A DNA stretch of 16,604 nt from Candidatus Methanofilum arcanum (GCA_031285085.1 JAITWW010000143.1:1-16604), one strand, 5' to 3'; shown: positions 6,270 through 14,841, counted from the stretch's first letter. The notes: generated from the sequence alone by a model not told the origin. Numbers and translations: made by a program.

Positions 6270-8234
6270 CTAACATCTTGGTTTTACTACTAATTTAACA
6301 TCGCCGGTACCGAGCTGAATTGGTTGGCCTACAATCACGTTTTCTGTGACCCCACACAAGATATCAGACTCATTTGCTACCGCTGCGTCAAGCAGATGGT
6401 TTACTGTCACTTCAAATGCTGCACGAGAAAATACACTCTCTTTCTCTCCAGCAATCCCATGACGACCGATCTGCTTCACCTCTCCTTCCATACACATCAT
6501 ATCAGCAACAAGCATAATGTGGCGCACATCAACAGCAATACCTTGCTCGCTTAGTGTTGCAAGTGCCTCATTTATGATGGCGTTTCTCGCAGCCTCAATA
6601 CCGAGTACATGAGAGATTTCATTAATATTATTTGTGCGGGTACGGGTTGTATCAACACCAGGAACCGCAAATACATCTTTTAAATTTGATCCTTCTGTAT
6701 AGAGGATATATTCTCCAGCTTCTTTTCGCACAACAACACGTTCGATCGCGTCAATGCCCTGCACAATGACATTCCTAACTTGTTCTTTGAGCTGGAACAG
6801 ATTCTGATAACTGCCTCGATCTTTTGGCATGAAGATAAGCACTGCTTCCTCTTCATTTGCTTCAAATTCAAAATCTCGATAGTGACGACGTTCTTTGATC
6901 TTACGAGGCGCAATCTCCAAAATTTCTTGCGGAGTTATTTTTCGCTTTTCACACACTCCTTTATTCAAACGTACCACGATCTGCATATGAGCCATATCTG
7001 TTTCAATATCCCCAAACTCCTGCAAGGGTGCGGCTTCAATACGCCAGGATACCAGACGGGCTTTATCACGATTACTACTATAATCGTTTTTTAAATAGAT
7101 CGTCATTGTGGGAGTGGATGGTTCCTTTCTTGCATCCATGATCTCGATCAAACGAGGCAAACCAAGGGTAACGTTAATCTCAGCTACACCCGCATAGTGG
7201 AACGTTCGCATCGTCATCTGCGTACCTGGCTCTCCAATTGACTGCGCTGCAATAATGCCAACTGCTTCACATGGTTCGATACGGGTATGAGCATACTCAT
7301 GTGCCATCTGGCGTAAAATTTTCTGAAATGCCTCATCAGAAATAATACGTGAGGGATCAGTAAGCCCCTGTTCCTCACGACTCAAAGCGATTTTTGCAAG
7401 AGTTGTATTTGTCCGATGAGGCAGGTTCTTGCGGATTAAAGTGAAAAGACGCTCATTAAAACGGGCTACAATAGTCTCATCAGTTCCAAGTTTCATAAAA
7501 ATGGACTCATGATCTCGAATCAGAGTCCGCGTTTTATCCTGCTGTTCTCGTTCTAGACCTTCAAATGCATTTATATCCAACCAGTCAGGAAGTTTTTGCT
7601 CAACCTCTGGCACATCAAGAATTGCAACCTCACCCTCTGGAACCATATCCTCTGGAAGTGGGAAATACTCAGACAGCCACTCCGAAAAGGTGCGATTATA
7701 CACATGTTCCGTAAGGAAGATCTTCATCTGTTTCTCAGTTAAGCGAAATGATGCATTTTCTTTGCGCTTAGCCTCTTTAATCTTTTCTTTGAGAAGTTTT
7801 TCAATATGAGGTGGAAACTCAGGAAGATTCTCAGTCAAGGGCTCTGCTGCAAAATATTCACGAAGATCCAGGTATTTTCGCTCAAGGGTTGAAAGCTTTG
7901 CACGTCGAACTGACATCGGCTCCGCAAAGACTCGTTCCTCATCTTCATCTTCATCCTCTTCATTTCCCTGACGTGAAATTGCACGAAACTGCTCTTCAAG
8001 CCAGTTGTAAAAGTTTCCTGACTCAATTAAACCATCCATATGAGTTTTAAAGCCTTCATCATCGAGAATGAAGTCAGGATCCTCTATTTGTTGAAGATTT
8101 TCGACGGTTTCCAGCAGAACCTCACGAATGGAGTCTGGAATGTCATCTGGGTACTTCTTTTTGACAATGTTCTCTTCAAAGTATGCAAGAACATCTCTGG
8201 CAACAGAAGGAGCTATGGCGAATATTTTATCCAT
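6270..8234 (-). CDS. rpoA2: DNA-directed RNA polymerase subunit A'' with a long N-terminal extension
   Basis: A'' is the C-terminal part of the split largest RNA polymerase subunit and carries the trigger loop and jaw. The conserved body begins near residue 265 and includes EPCEAVGIIAAQSIGEPGTQ (from residue 320), TMRTFHYAG and LPRLIEIMDAR, and ends in the usual VKPRC-like tail. That body is about 390 residues, the normal size for the whole protein. The ORF has 654 residues, so about 260 are additional. The extra part contains two similar modules of about 66 residues (18-83 and 127-191) joined by an acidic linker (EEDEDEDEER, about 92-101). The frame is uninterrupted, and the ATG at 8234 overlaps the rpoA' stop (TAATG) with GGAGGAGGT just upstream, so the long form is probably really translated. 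Confidence 0.95.
   Translation of the reverse strand: MDKIFAIAPSVARDVLAYFEENIVKKKYPDDIPDSIREVLLETVENLQQIEDPDFILDDEGFKTHMDGLIESGNFYNWLEEQFRAISRQGNEEDEDEDEERVFAEPMSVRRAKLSTLERKYLDLREYFAAEPLTENLPEFPPHIEKLLKEKIKEAKRKENASFRLTEKQMKIFLTEHVYNRTFSEWLSEYFPLPEDMVPEGEVAILDVPEVEQKLPDWLDINAFEGLEREQQDKTRTLIRDHESIFMKLGTDETIVARFNERLFTLIRKNLPHRTNTTLAKIALSREEQGLTDPSRIISDEAFQKILRQMAHEYAHTRIEPCEAVGIIAAQSIGEPGTQMTMRTFHYAGVAEINVTLGLPRLIEIMDARKEPSTPTMTIYLKNDYSSNRDKARLVSWRIEAAPLQEFGDIETDMAHMQIVVRLNKGVCEKRKITPQEILEIAPRKIKERRHYRDFEFEANEEEAVLIFMPKDRGSYQNLFQLKEQVRNVIVQGIDAIERVVVRKEAGEYILYTEGSNLKDVFAVPGVDTTRTRTNNINEISHVLGIEAARNAIINEALATLSEQGIAVDVRHIMLVADMMCMEGEVKQIGRHGIAGEKESVFSRAAFEVTVNHLLDAAVANESDILCGVTENVIVGQPIQLGTGDVKLVVKPRC
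7662..7856 (-). repeat. Second copy of an internal module in the A'' extension
   Basis: This encodes residues 127-191 of A''. It aligns with residues 18-83 (7986-8183) without gaps from Ile144/Ile36 to Phe191/Phe83: landmark residues Phe163/Phe55, Phe183/Phe75, Trp186/Trp78 and Phe191/Phe83 fall at identical spacing. By hand I count 12 identities in 48 positions, with several further conservative pairs. The duplication is at protein level only. Confidence 0.6.
7986..8183 (-). repeat. First copy of an internal module in the A'' extension
   Basis: This encodes residues 18-83 of A'', a probably helical segment opening with YF, with a Pro-x-x-Ile before the central helix and ending in FYNWLEEQF. 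It pairs with FSEWLSEYF at the end of the second copy at 7662-7856. Confidence 0.6.
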
Positions 8235-10897
8235 TAAACCTCCTCCTTCAGCACGTTTTCAACAATACCTTCCACATCCACCGGTTCACCAAAACTACCC
8301 TTCATTGGGTCTGTTGAATCTTCACCATACTCAAACTGAATAATACGACCTCCCGTTGTTCGCACAGAACCATCATAATCGACTTTCAGGTCCTGAAGTG
8401 CATTGATCATACGTCGCTGGAGATATCCGCTCTGGCTGGTACGAACTGCAGTATCCACAAGACCTTCACGACCACCAATGGCATGGAAAAAGAACTCAGT
8501 AGGAGTAAGACCAGATCTGTAACTGTTCATAACAAATCCATGTGAATCTGCACCACGATCTCCTTTTTGGAAGTGAGGGAGAGTTCGATCTTCATATCCT
8601 CGCATAATTCGCTCACCACGCACTGCCTGTTGTCCAACACAACCAGCCATCTGTGTAATGTTCAGCATCGAACCTCTCGCTCCAGACACAGCCATAACAA
8701 CCGCACTGTTTGAGAGACCAAGATGGCTTCCTGCAATCTCTCCCGTGCGGTCACGAGCACGTCCAAGCACCTGCATAATCTGCATTTCAAGTGTTTCCTC
8801 AGGAGTTCGACCTGGCATTGGTTCGAGTTGGCCATCCTCAAAGATCTGAATACGACGTTCAACATCTTCTTTTGCTCTGTCAAGCACTTCTAAGATGCTT
8901 CCGTAATCACTACGCGAGAGATCTTCGTCATCAATGGCAAAGGTAAACCCATCGTGCATGATGCCTCGAATCGAAAGACGGGTCACATCATCAATAAAAT
9001 TTGCAGCTCGTGCTTGACCATACTGGCGTATGATACGATGCAAGATCGTTCCATCAAATGCACCAACTGCCTTTTTATCAATTGTTCCACAGAGCAGCTG
9101 ACCATCAACAATCTTGACATAGGCATCACGTTCACATGTCTCACGCACGCATTCATCGCATCCATCACATGATGAGGCCCTAAATACCATATTCAGATCA
9201 GATGGAAGGATCTTTGAGAAAACCTGTTTATTAGACCAGTATGGAACACCATCTTCGACTTTTCCTGGAGTTCCCATCTGTTCAAGGATGTCATTATTGC
9301 GAAACAGGCAAATAACCTCATCTTTCACAAACCAACGCACCGTATGAGTCAGAAGGAAAATTCCAGAGATATGATCATGAATACCCCCAATAATTGGACC
9401 TCCAAAGCGGGGAGAGAGGATATTTTCTTGTACACTTGCAAGCAGAGCTGCTTCTACTCGTGCATCCTCATTTTGGGGGATATGTAAGTTCATCTCATCC
9501 CCATCAAAATCTGCGTTATATGGGGGACATACCGCTGGATTTAAACGAAATGTCTTTCCATCCATAAGTCGCACCAAATGCGCCATGATAGACATGCGGT
9601 GCAGGGAGGGCTGCCGGTTGAAAAGCACAATATCTCCATCGCGCAGGTGTCGTTCAACGATCCAACCTGGTTCGATCTGTTCTGCAATAAGCTCAAGATT
9701 TCCTTCGTCAGGTCCAGAACCTTTTGCGAGGCGAATACGGCGGTTATCAGGCCGAATAACATAATTTGCGCCACATGGACTTTGTAGATCTGGCCGCTGT
9801 GGACCGACACGAATGATACTACGCAGCTCGTCAAGATTAAATGTTGTTGCTTGAACTGGAATTGTCATCTCATTGCCAATACTCAATGGAATACCAACTT
9901 CATTTACAGAGAGCATGGGGCTTGGAGAGATAACAGTACGTGATGAGAAATTTACACGCTTTCCTGAGAGTGAACCACGAAAACGCCCATCTTTTCCTTT
10001 CAAACGCTGTGAGAGCGTTTTCAGAGGACGACCACTTCGATGACGGGCAGGTGGACAACCTGCAACCTCGTTATCATGATATGTTGTAACATGATACTGA
10101 AGGAGCTCCCAGAGATCCTCAATAATGAGCTGAGGTGCACCGGCGTCCTGATTCTCTTTGAATCGCTGATTAATACGGATAATATCCACGAGTTTATGCG
10201 TGAGATCATCTTCAGATCGCTGACCATTTTCAAGAATAATAGATGGTCGCATCGTTACCGGTGGAACTGGAAGAACGGTGAGAATTGTCCATTCTGGGCG
10301 AGCAACACTTGGTTCAATGCCAAGGTGATACAGATCCTCGTTTGGAATTTTCTCAAGACGGGAGCGAATGTCAGCAGGTGTTAATTTATTGTCTACTTTT
10401 TTACCCCGTTCATCGAGAGTGACTTCTGAAAAGGTTGTTGGTTTTTCAAAGTTGATTTTTAACTGCTGTTCTCCGCAATATGGGCAAATTCTCTCTTTTT
10501 TAACATCTTTTTCCGTGAGGGAATCTCCTGTTGCTTCTTCCTCGGGTCCGATGATTTTTTGAATCTCTTCAGGAGAAAGGAGCAGGTGTCCACATTCACG
10601 GCATGTTACACGAAGCAGTTTTCGAATAAGACGAGTATATCCTACATGAATAACTGGTTTTGCAAGTTCAATATGGCCAAAATGGCCTGGACATTCACCA
10701 GCCTTCTGACTGCATGTTTTACAGCGAAGGCCAGGATCAATAACTCCAAGGTGGAGATCCATCAATCCTTGAGGATATGGAAAACCATCGTCATCATATG
10801 TGTCTGCCCAGATAATCTTTCTGACACTCATTTGACGAATCTCCTTTGGAGAGAGGAGACCAAACTCTATTCTTCCAACACGTTTTGGGCTTGGCAT
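8234..10897 (-). CDS. rpoA1: DNA-directed RNA polymerase subunit A'
   Basis: This is the N-terminal, catalytic part of the split largest subunit (887 residues, normal length). The Mg2+-binding loop NADFDGDEMN is at 461-470. Zinc sites of the clamp are visible as Cys59, Cys62, Cys69 and His72 (CKTC...CPGH), and as Cys99/Cys102 with Cys138/Cys141. RPPLKTLSQRLKGK-type and FSSRTVISPSP segments around 290-326 and the bridge-helix region with GARGSMLNITQM and the GYEDRTLPHF segment (739-777) are all intact. An unusual cluster of four cysteines lies at 577-588 (CDGCDECVRETC). The ATG at 10897 follows AGGAT. It begins 88 bases after rpoB' and overlaps rpoA'' by one base (TAATG), indicating tight coupling of the two halves. 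Confidence 0.98.
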   Translation of the reverse strand: MPSPKRVGRIEFGLLSPKEIRQMSVRKIIWADTYDDDGFPYPQGLMDLHLGVIDPGLRCKTCSQKAGECPGHFGHIELAKPVIHVGYTRLIRKLLRVTCRECGHLLLSPEEIQKIIGPEEEATGDSLTEKDVKKERICPYCGEQQLKINFEKPTTFSEVTLDERGKKVDNKLTPADIRSRLEKIPNEDLYHLGIEPSVARPEWTILTVLPVPPVTMRPSIILENGQRSEDDLTHKLVDIIRINQRFKENQDAGAPQLIIEDLWELLQYHVTTYHDNEVAGCPPARHRSGRPLKTLSQRLKGKDGRFRGSLSGKRVNFSSRTVISPSPMLSVNEVGIPLSIGNEMTIPVQATTFNLDELRSIIRVGPQRPDLQSPCGANYVIRPDNRRIRLAKGSGPDEGNLELIAEQIEPGWIVERHLRDGDIVLFNRQPSLHRMSIMAHLVRLMDGKTFRLNPAVCPPYNADFDGDEMNLHIPQNEDARVEAALLASVQENILSPRFGGPIIGGIHDHISGIFLLTHTVRWFVKDEVICLFRNNDILEQMGTPGKVEDGVPYWSNKQVFSKILPSDLNMVFRASSCDGCDECVRETCERDAYVKIVDGQLLCGTIDKKAVGAFDGTILHRIIRQYGQARAANFIDDVTRLSIRGIMHDGFTFAIDDEDLSRSDYGSILEVLDRAKEDVERRIQIFEDGQLEPMPGRTPEETLEMQIMQVLGRARDRTGEIAGSHLGLSNSAVVMAVSGARGSMLNITQMAGCVGQQAVRGERIMRGYEDRTLPHFQKGDRGADSHGFVMNSYRSGLTPTEFFFHAIGGREGLVDTAVRTSQSGYLQRRMINALQDLKVDYDGSVRTTGGRIIQFEYGEDSTDPMKGSFGEPVDVEGIVENVLKEEV
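9134..9169 (-). other. Four-cysteine cluster encoded within rpoA'
   Basis: Cys577, Cys580, Cys583 and Cys588 form C-x2-C-x2-C-x4-C, with codons TGT, TGC, TGC and TGT. The spacing resembles a zinc knuckle or a ferredoxin-type cluster half. It sits outside the clamp zinc sites, after the SDLNM segment and before GTIDKKAVG in the funnel/pore part of the subunit. Confidence 0.5.
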
Positions 10898-10943
10898 ATT
10901 TTATAATCCTTTTTTTCGATCACAGAGGAACGATATTCATATC

Positions 10944-10967
10944 TCATGCAAACAAAGTGCTGCATGA
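10944..10967 (-). repeat. Hairpin in the rpoB'-rpoA' gap
   Basis: TCATGCA (10944-10950) and TGCATGA (10961-10967) are perfect 7-base inverted repeats with a 10-base loop. They lie in the 88-base non-coding gap between rpoB' and rpoA', the longest gap in an otherwise overlapping operon. No T tract follows on the transcribed strand, so it is not an obvious terminator; an RNA-processing or stability element is possible. Confidence 0.45.
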
Positions 10968-10985
10968 AATAGCTACACACCTGAA

Positions 10986-12812
10986 TCAGACAACATCTTC
11001 AAGCCGCATACGGGGTGCGATAGTCATACTCTTCATCTCATCAAGAAGGAGTTTAAATGCATAACTCATCTCAACAGGATAAATATCAGTATCACCACCG
11101 CAGTTCAGACAGCGGGTTGCATTTAATTTTCTATCAAGCATGGCAACCATGCCACAGCGGGCACAGACGTACTCTTCGACTTTATCAGATTCTTCTAGGA
11201 GACGCTCCTTTAAGGCCATTGCAGCACCGTGGCCTATCATGACGTCACGTTCCATCTCACCAAAACGCAGACCTCCTTCACGTGCACGACCTTCTGTTGG
11301 CTGACGGGTAAGCACCTGCACTGGGCCACGAGAACGTGCATGCATTTTGGAAGAGACCATATGGTAGAGTTTTTGGTAATAAATGACACCAACATAGATA
11401 TCTGCTGAAAATTGCTTGCCGGTAATGCCATCCCACATGGCTTCACGACCGGAGTGTGAAAAACCGAATCTCTTGAGGGACTCTCGGAGATTTTCTTCCC
11501 TTTCTCCAGAGAATGCGGTTCCATTAATACGGCGTCCTTCAAGAGAACCTACTTTTCCACCAACCATCTCAATCATGTGACCAACAGTCATACGTGATGG
11601 GATTGCATGGGGATTTACGATAAGATCTGGAGACATACCACTTGCTGTAAATGGCATATCTATAGAGGGGATGATAAGACCTACAACTCCTTTTTGTCCA
11701 TGGCGAGATGCAAACTTGTCACCGACCTCAGGAATACGAAGATCACGTGTTCTGACTTTCACGAGTTTTGAATTATTTTCTCCTTCTGTTAGAATGACCG
11801 TGTCAACCACACCGCGTTCATTTGAACGCATGGTAACGGATGTATCTCGTCTCTTTTCAACAGAAATAAGATCTCCAGTTGGTTCTTCCAAAAATCTCGG
11901 TGGAGATGTTTTTCCAATGAGTACATCTTTTTCACGGACAATTGTTTCAGGATTAATAATTCCATCGTCGTCAAGATTGGCGTAAAAGTCAGAACCATGT
12001 GTTCCAGTCACATCTTCATTTGGAACCTCAATACGATCGATCTGCCCTCCTGGGTACCGACGTTCTTCTCCATCATAGGTTCTAAAAAAGTGAGATCTTC
12101 CAACACCACGTTCAATTGATCCTTTATTAAAAATTAAAGCATCTTCAATATTATATCCTTCATATGAAAGAACTGCAACTACAAGATTCTGACCGGCAGC
12201 GCGATCATCTGATCCAACTAGCTTTGAGGTCTGCGTATGAGTGAGGGGCTTTTGCACATAATGTAACTGATGGGCCCTGGTATCAGGGCGCAGTTTCATA
12301 TTTGCAGATGCAAATCCAAGAGCCTGTTTAATCATACCTGCTCCCATGGTTACACGTGGACTTGCATTGTGCTCAGGGAATGGAACATGTGCAGCCCCAA
12401 TGCCAAGAATCAGAGCAGGATCGATCTCAAGATGTGTATGCTTGGGTGTGAGATCTTCCTGACGGATTGCAATCAACAGATCCTCTTCTTCTTCTGCATC
12501 GATAAATTCAATATATCCCTTTTTCACGAAATCTTGAAACGTAGTCCCTCCACTTGCCATATTGTCGAGATCAGATTGCTTCACAATAGGAAGACTATCT
12601 TTCACCACAATTAATGGTCTGCGGGCACGTCCGCGATCGGTATGAATAATAACGTCTCCATTAAAGGTTTTGTGTGAGCAGTTGACCTCTGTAGAGATCA
12701 GACCTTGACGACGCATCTGGCGAATGCGTTGGGCAAGACCTTCTGGGTCATCTACAAGACCAATTAATGCACCATCAACAAATACACGAGATTTTGTTGC
12801 AACACGATTCAT
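10986..12812 (-). CDS. rpoB1: DNA-directed RNA polymerase subunit B'
   Basis: This is the C-terminal half of the second-largest subunit, separate from B'' as in methanogens and halophiles. At 608 residues it is of normal length. The conserved hybrid-binding segment GDKFASRHGQKG lies at 364-375, preceded by NIEDALIFNK (221-230). HGSDF and a long charged insert follow. The C-terminal clamp/anchor region has GLRFGEMERDVMIGHGA (514-530) and a zinc ribbon with Cys550, Cys553, Cys568 and Cys571 (CARC...CLNC). The ATG at 12812 overlaps the rpoB'' stop (ATGA), so translation is probably coupled. An 88-base gap follows before rpoA'. Confidence 0.98.
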   Translation of the reverse strand: MNRVATKSRVFVDGALIGLVDDPEGLAQRIRQMRRQGLISTEVNCSHKTFNGDVIIHTDRGRARRPLIVVKDSLPIVKQSDLDNMASGGTTFQDFVKKGYIEFIDAEEEEDLLIAIRQEDLTPKHTHLEIDPALILGIGAAHVPFPEHNASPRVTMGAGMIKQALGFASANMKLRPDTRAHQLHYVQKPLTHTQTSKLVGSDDRAAGQNLVVAVLSYEGYNIEDALIFNKGSIERGVGRSHFFRTYDGEERRYPGGQIDRIEVPNEDVTGTHGSDFYANLDDDGIINPETIVREKDVLIGKTSPPRFLEEPTGDLISVEKRRDTSVTMRSNERGVVDTVILTEGENNSKLVKVRTRDLRIPEVGDKFASRHGQKGVVGLIIPSIDMPFTASGMSPDLIVNPHAIPSRMTVGHMIEMVGGKVGSLEGRRINGTAFSGEREENLRESLKRFGFSHSGREAMWDGITGKQFSADIYVGVIYYQKLYHMVSSKMHARSRGPVQVLTRQPTEGRAREGGLRFGEMERDVMIGHGAAMALKERLLEESDKVEEYVCARCGMVAMLDRKLNATRCLNCGGDTDIYPVEMSYAFKLLLDEMKSMTIAPRMRLEDVV

Positions 12813-14368
12813 CGAATTTCTCCCCGAATTTGTTCAACACCAAGGGAGTAAAGCATGCGAATGATATCTTCGTCGACAGGAACACCTTTGCTTATCTCAA
12901 CCATTTGAGCAAAATTTTTCACAAGGCCACAGTTTGGACCTTCTGGAGTCTCACTTGGGCAGATGCGACCCCACTGTGTTGGGTGTAGATCACGAGCTTC
13001 GAAGTGAGGTTGAGAGCGTGACAATGGAGAGATAACACGACGAAGGTGAGAGAGGACACTCATGTGATCAACTCGATCAAGAAGTTGTGAGACACCAGTT
13101 CTCCCTCCTACCCAATTTCCGGTTGCAAGTGGGTGTAGTAGACGCTCTGTAAGCACATCAGCACGCACCGCAGTTGCAATAGAGAGATCACGATGTCTCA
13201 TACTGGCGCGTTCTAACTGATACTTAATATCACGGGTCAATCTGTTGAGAGAGATACGGAATAGATCTTCCATTAGATCGCCTGCAAGTTTGAGGCGTTT
13301 GTTTGAGTAATGATCCTTATCATCTATTCGCCTTCTGTTTAAAACGAGATCAAAGCAGGCTTCAGCCATACGCCCAAGGAAATGAGCTTTTGCAAGGCGC
13401 ACACCGTGCACAACCACGGCACCTTCGGGATCCTCTTCATCAACATAACGAGGCATCATATAGTTCAGGTGTGGCAGTAAGTAGTTGTCAAGTACGAATT
13501 CTGCACGTTTTCGTTGATAGTCACGTGTCTGGTTTGGTGCAAGTTTTTTTCCGACATACATTATACCGCAGTCAACGGTGTCACACTCACTCTCTTCCAA
13601 ATTTTGCATCATGAATGTGAGAATCTCTTCATCGCCAGATACTGCTGTCACAATCTCCTGATCAGAGTTCATACCAAGTGCACGCATCAGATCAACGAAT
13701 TTTAGGTGGCCTGCGACAGATGGAAAGGTTACTTCAAGGAGATTTTTTCGATTTCGTTCTACAACAACGAGTGCACGGTATCCTCGAAACTGTGAAAATA
13801 CCTTTGCAACATATATTCGCTCATTGTATCGTTCAGTGTACTCTGTCATAATCTTGTTTGAAGCAAGATCTTCAAGTGTTATCAGAACTCGTTCTGTTCC
13901 ATTAACGATGAAATAACCTCCAGGGTCAAGTGGATCTTCGCCGTGCTCTATGCGCTCTGCATCAGAGTACCCATGTAAGTTGCATGCAACAGAGCCAACC
14001 ATGATTGGGAGCTGCCCAATGGTTGCAGTGACGGGCTCATAACGGACCTCACCCTGTACTAGTGTTAAATCAAGTTGGATTGGTGCGGCATAGGTGATAT
14101 TTCGAAGTCGAGCTTCGCTTGGAAACAACTCAGATTGTGAGCCATCTGCTTCACGCACGAGTGGTTTTAAAACACGAAGCTCGCCAAGTTCAACAGAAAC
14201 AGATTCATTTCCTTTGCCACGAGATTCAATGTCAGTTTCAATTACTTTTTGCTCTGCAACCACATTCTGTAGATTGTGTGTGAGAAAATGATTGTAAGAG
14301 TCAAGTTGATGGCGGGCTACGTGTTCACGCGCAAAATATGCTTGAGATAAAATGTTGGTATTGATCAA
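12809..14368 (-). CDS. rpoB2: DNA-directed RNA polymerase subunit B''
   Basis: This is the N-terminal half of the split second-largest subunit (519 residues): protrusion, lobe and part of the fork. GGYFIVNGTERV at 150-161 is the strongly conserved protrusion motif, and HPTQWGRICPSETPEG...CGLVKN (462-485) is the fork/DNA-binding motif near the active centre. The start is a TTG at 14368; there is no in-frame ATG nearby, and the residues that follow (LSQAYFAREHVARHQLDSYN) match where the family begins, so TTG is the likely initiator. It lies 13 bases after the rpoH stop and ends in an ATGA overlap with rpoB'. Confidence 0.97.
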   Translation of the reverse strand: MINTNILSQAYFAREHVARHQLDSYNHFLTHNLQNVVAEQKVIETDIESRGKGNESVSVELGELRVLKPLVREADGSQSELFPSEARLRNITYAAPIQLDLTLVQGEVRYEPVTATIGQLPIMVGSVACNLHGYSDAERIEHGEDPLDPGGYFIVNGTERVLITLEDLASNKIMTEYTERYNERIYVAKVFSQFRGYRALVVVERNRKNLLEVTFPSVAGHLKFVDLMRALGMNSDQEIVTAVSGDEEILTFMMQNLEESECDTVDCGIMYVGKKLAPNQTRDYQRKRAEFVLDNYLLPHLNYMMPRYVDEEDPEGAVVVHGVRLAKAHFLGRMAEACFDLVLNRRRIDDKDHYSNKRLKLAGDLMEDLFRISLNRLTRDIKYQLERASMRHRDLSIATAVRADVLTERLLHPLATGNWVGGRTGVSQLLDRVDHMSVLSHLRRVISPLSRSQPHFEARDLHPTQWGRICPSETPEGPNCGLVKNFAQMVEISKGVPVDEDIIRMLYSLGVEQIRGEIR

Positions 14369-14381
14369 TACATCAGCCCCA

Positions 14382-14639
14382 TTATTTTTTGGGTCGTTTT
14401 ACGACAAGACGATATGATTCTGCCCGACCAGCAGTAAGACTTTTGCGGACGATTTTGATGACATCATTTATTTTTGCACCGATGGCAAGTACTGCTGGAT
14501 CATCATGATAGATACGCGGAAGATCTTCAGAACCTATCCGGTACGTGGAAAAAAGCAATTCTACGTCTTCAGCACTCATGATACTATGTTCAGGTACCAT
14601 TTCATGTTTTAATACATTAACTTCAGAGCTCAGCGCCAA
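14382..14639 (-). CDS. rpoH: DNA-directed RNA polymerase subunit H (Rpb5 C-terminal homologue)
   Basis: RpoH is the small assembly and jaw subunit, equivalent to the C-terminal domain of eukaryotic Rpb5. Its core is plain: VLKHEMVPEHSIMSAEDV, then YRIGSEDLPRIYHDDPAV, then IGAKINDVIKIVRKSLTAG and YRLVVKR. The start is uncertain. The frame is open to a TTG at 14666 (94 residues), but the family begins only about 6-8 residues before the NVL motif. GAGGGGGT at 14641-14648 and a TATA-like box near 14675 would put the transcript start around 14650, so I prefer the TTG at 14639 (85 residues); a CTG at 14633 is better spaced from the GAGGGGGT but is a rare initiator. It is the first protein gene of the RNA polymerase operon. 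Confidence 0.93.
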   Translation of the reverse strand: MALSSEVNVLKHEMVPEHSIMSAEDVELLFSTYRIGSEDLPRIYHDDPAVLAIGAKINDVIKIVRKSLTAGRAESYRLVVKRPKK

Positions 14640-14669
14640 TACCCCCTCGATGTGTTGGATTGTCAAAGA

Positions 14670-14680
14670 CTTATTTTTAG
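14670..14680 (-). promoter_or_regulatory. Candidate TATA box of the RNA polymerase operon
   Basis: The minus strand reads CTAAAAATAAG here. A TSS about 25 bases downstream would fall near 14650, just ahead of the GAGGGGGT ribosome-binding sequence of rpoH. The weak consensus match and the nearby tRNA gene, whose transcript could read through, keep this tentative. Confidence 0.4.
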
Positions 14681-14708
14681 ATTTTCAAAAAGATTGTGAA
14701 AAACCACC

Positions 14709-14714
14709 AAAAAA
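14709..14714 (-). terminator. T-tract terminator after tRNA-Lys
   Basis: A run of six T on the minus strand begins 12 bases past the tRNA discriminator base, followed by a second run of five T at 14699-14703. Such T tracts normally end archaeal tRNA transcripts. Confidence 0.45.
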
Positions 14715-14725
14715 CTGCGTGGAAA

Positions 14726-14799
14726 CGGGCCCGAAGGGATTTGAACCCCTGACCACCTGGTTAAAAGCCAGGCGCTCTGCCGAACTGAGCTACGGACCC
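14726..14799 (-). tRNA. trnK: tRNA-Lys (anticodon TTT)
   Basis: A full cloverleaf of 74 nucleotides is readable on the minus strand. The acceptor stem GGGTCCG pairs with CGGGCCC with one T-G pair, and the discriminator base is G. The D arm is AGCTCAGTTCGGCAGAGC. The anticodon stem CCTGG/CCAGG encloses the loop CTTTTAA with anticodon TTT. The T arm AGGGGTTCAAATCCCTT has the TTCAAAT loop. There is no intron and no encoded CCA. TTT decodes AAA and AAG lysine codons. The gene sits 51 bases from the presumed rpoH promoter. Confidence 0.97.
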
Positions 14800-14833
14800 A
14801 CAGCAATCAGCATTATAATAGTGACATTAACAC

Positions 14834-14841
14834 ATATATAT
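14834..14841 (-). promoter_or_regulatory. TATA box of the tRNA-Lys gene
   Basis: The alternating ATATATAT sequence on the minus strand is centred about 38 bases before the mature tRNA 5' end, which would give a 5' leader of roughly a dozen bases for RNase P to remove. This fits archaeal tRNA promoters. A second AT-rich element at 14812-14820 is too close to the gene. Confidence 0.5.

Noticed and set aside
6270..8234. The long A'' ORF as a fusion made by a frameshift or a misassembly
   Set aside because: The frame is continuous, the start has a strong ribosome-binding sequence overlapping the rpoA' stop, and the extension has protein-like composition with a duplicated module. Read-level evidence was not available, so this is not fully excluded.
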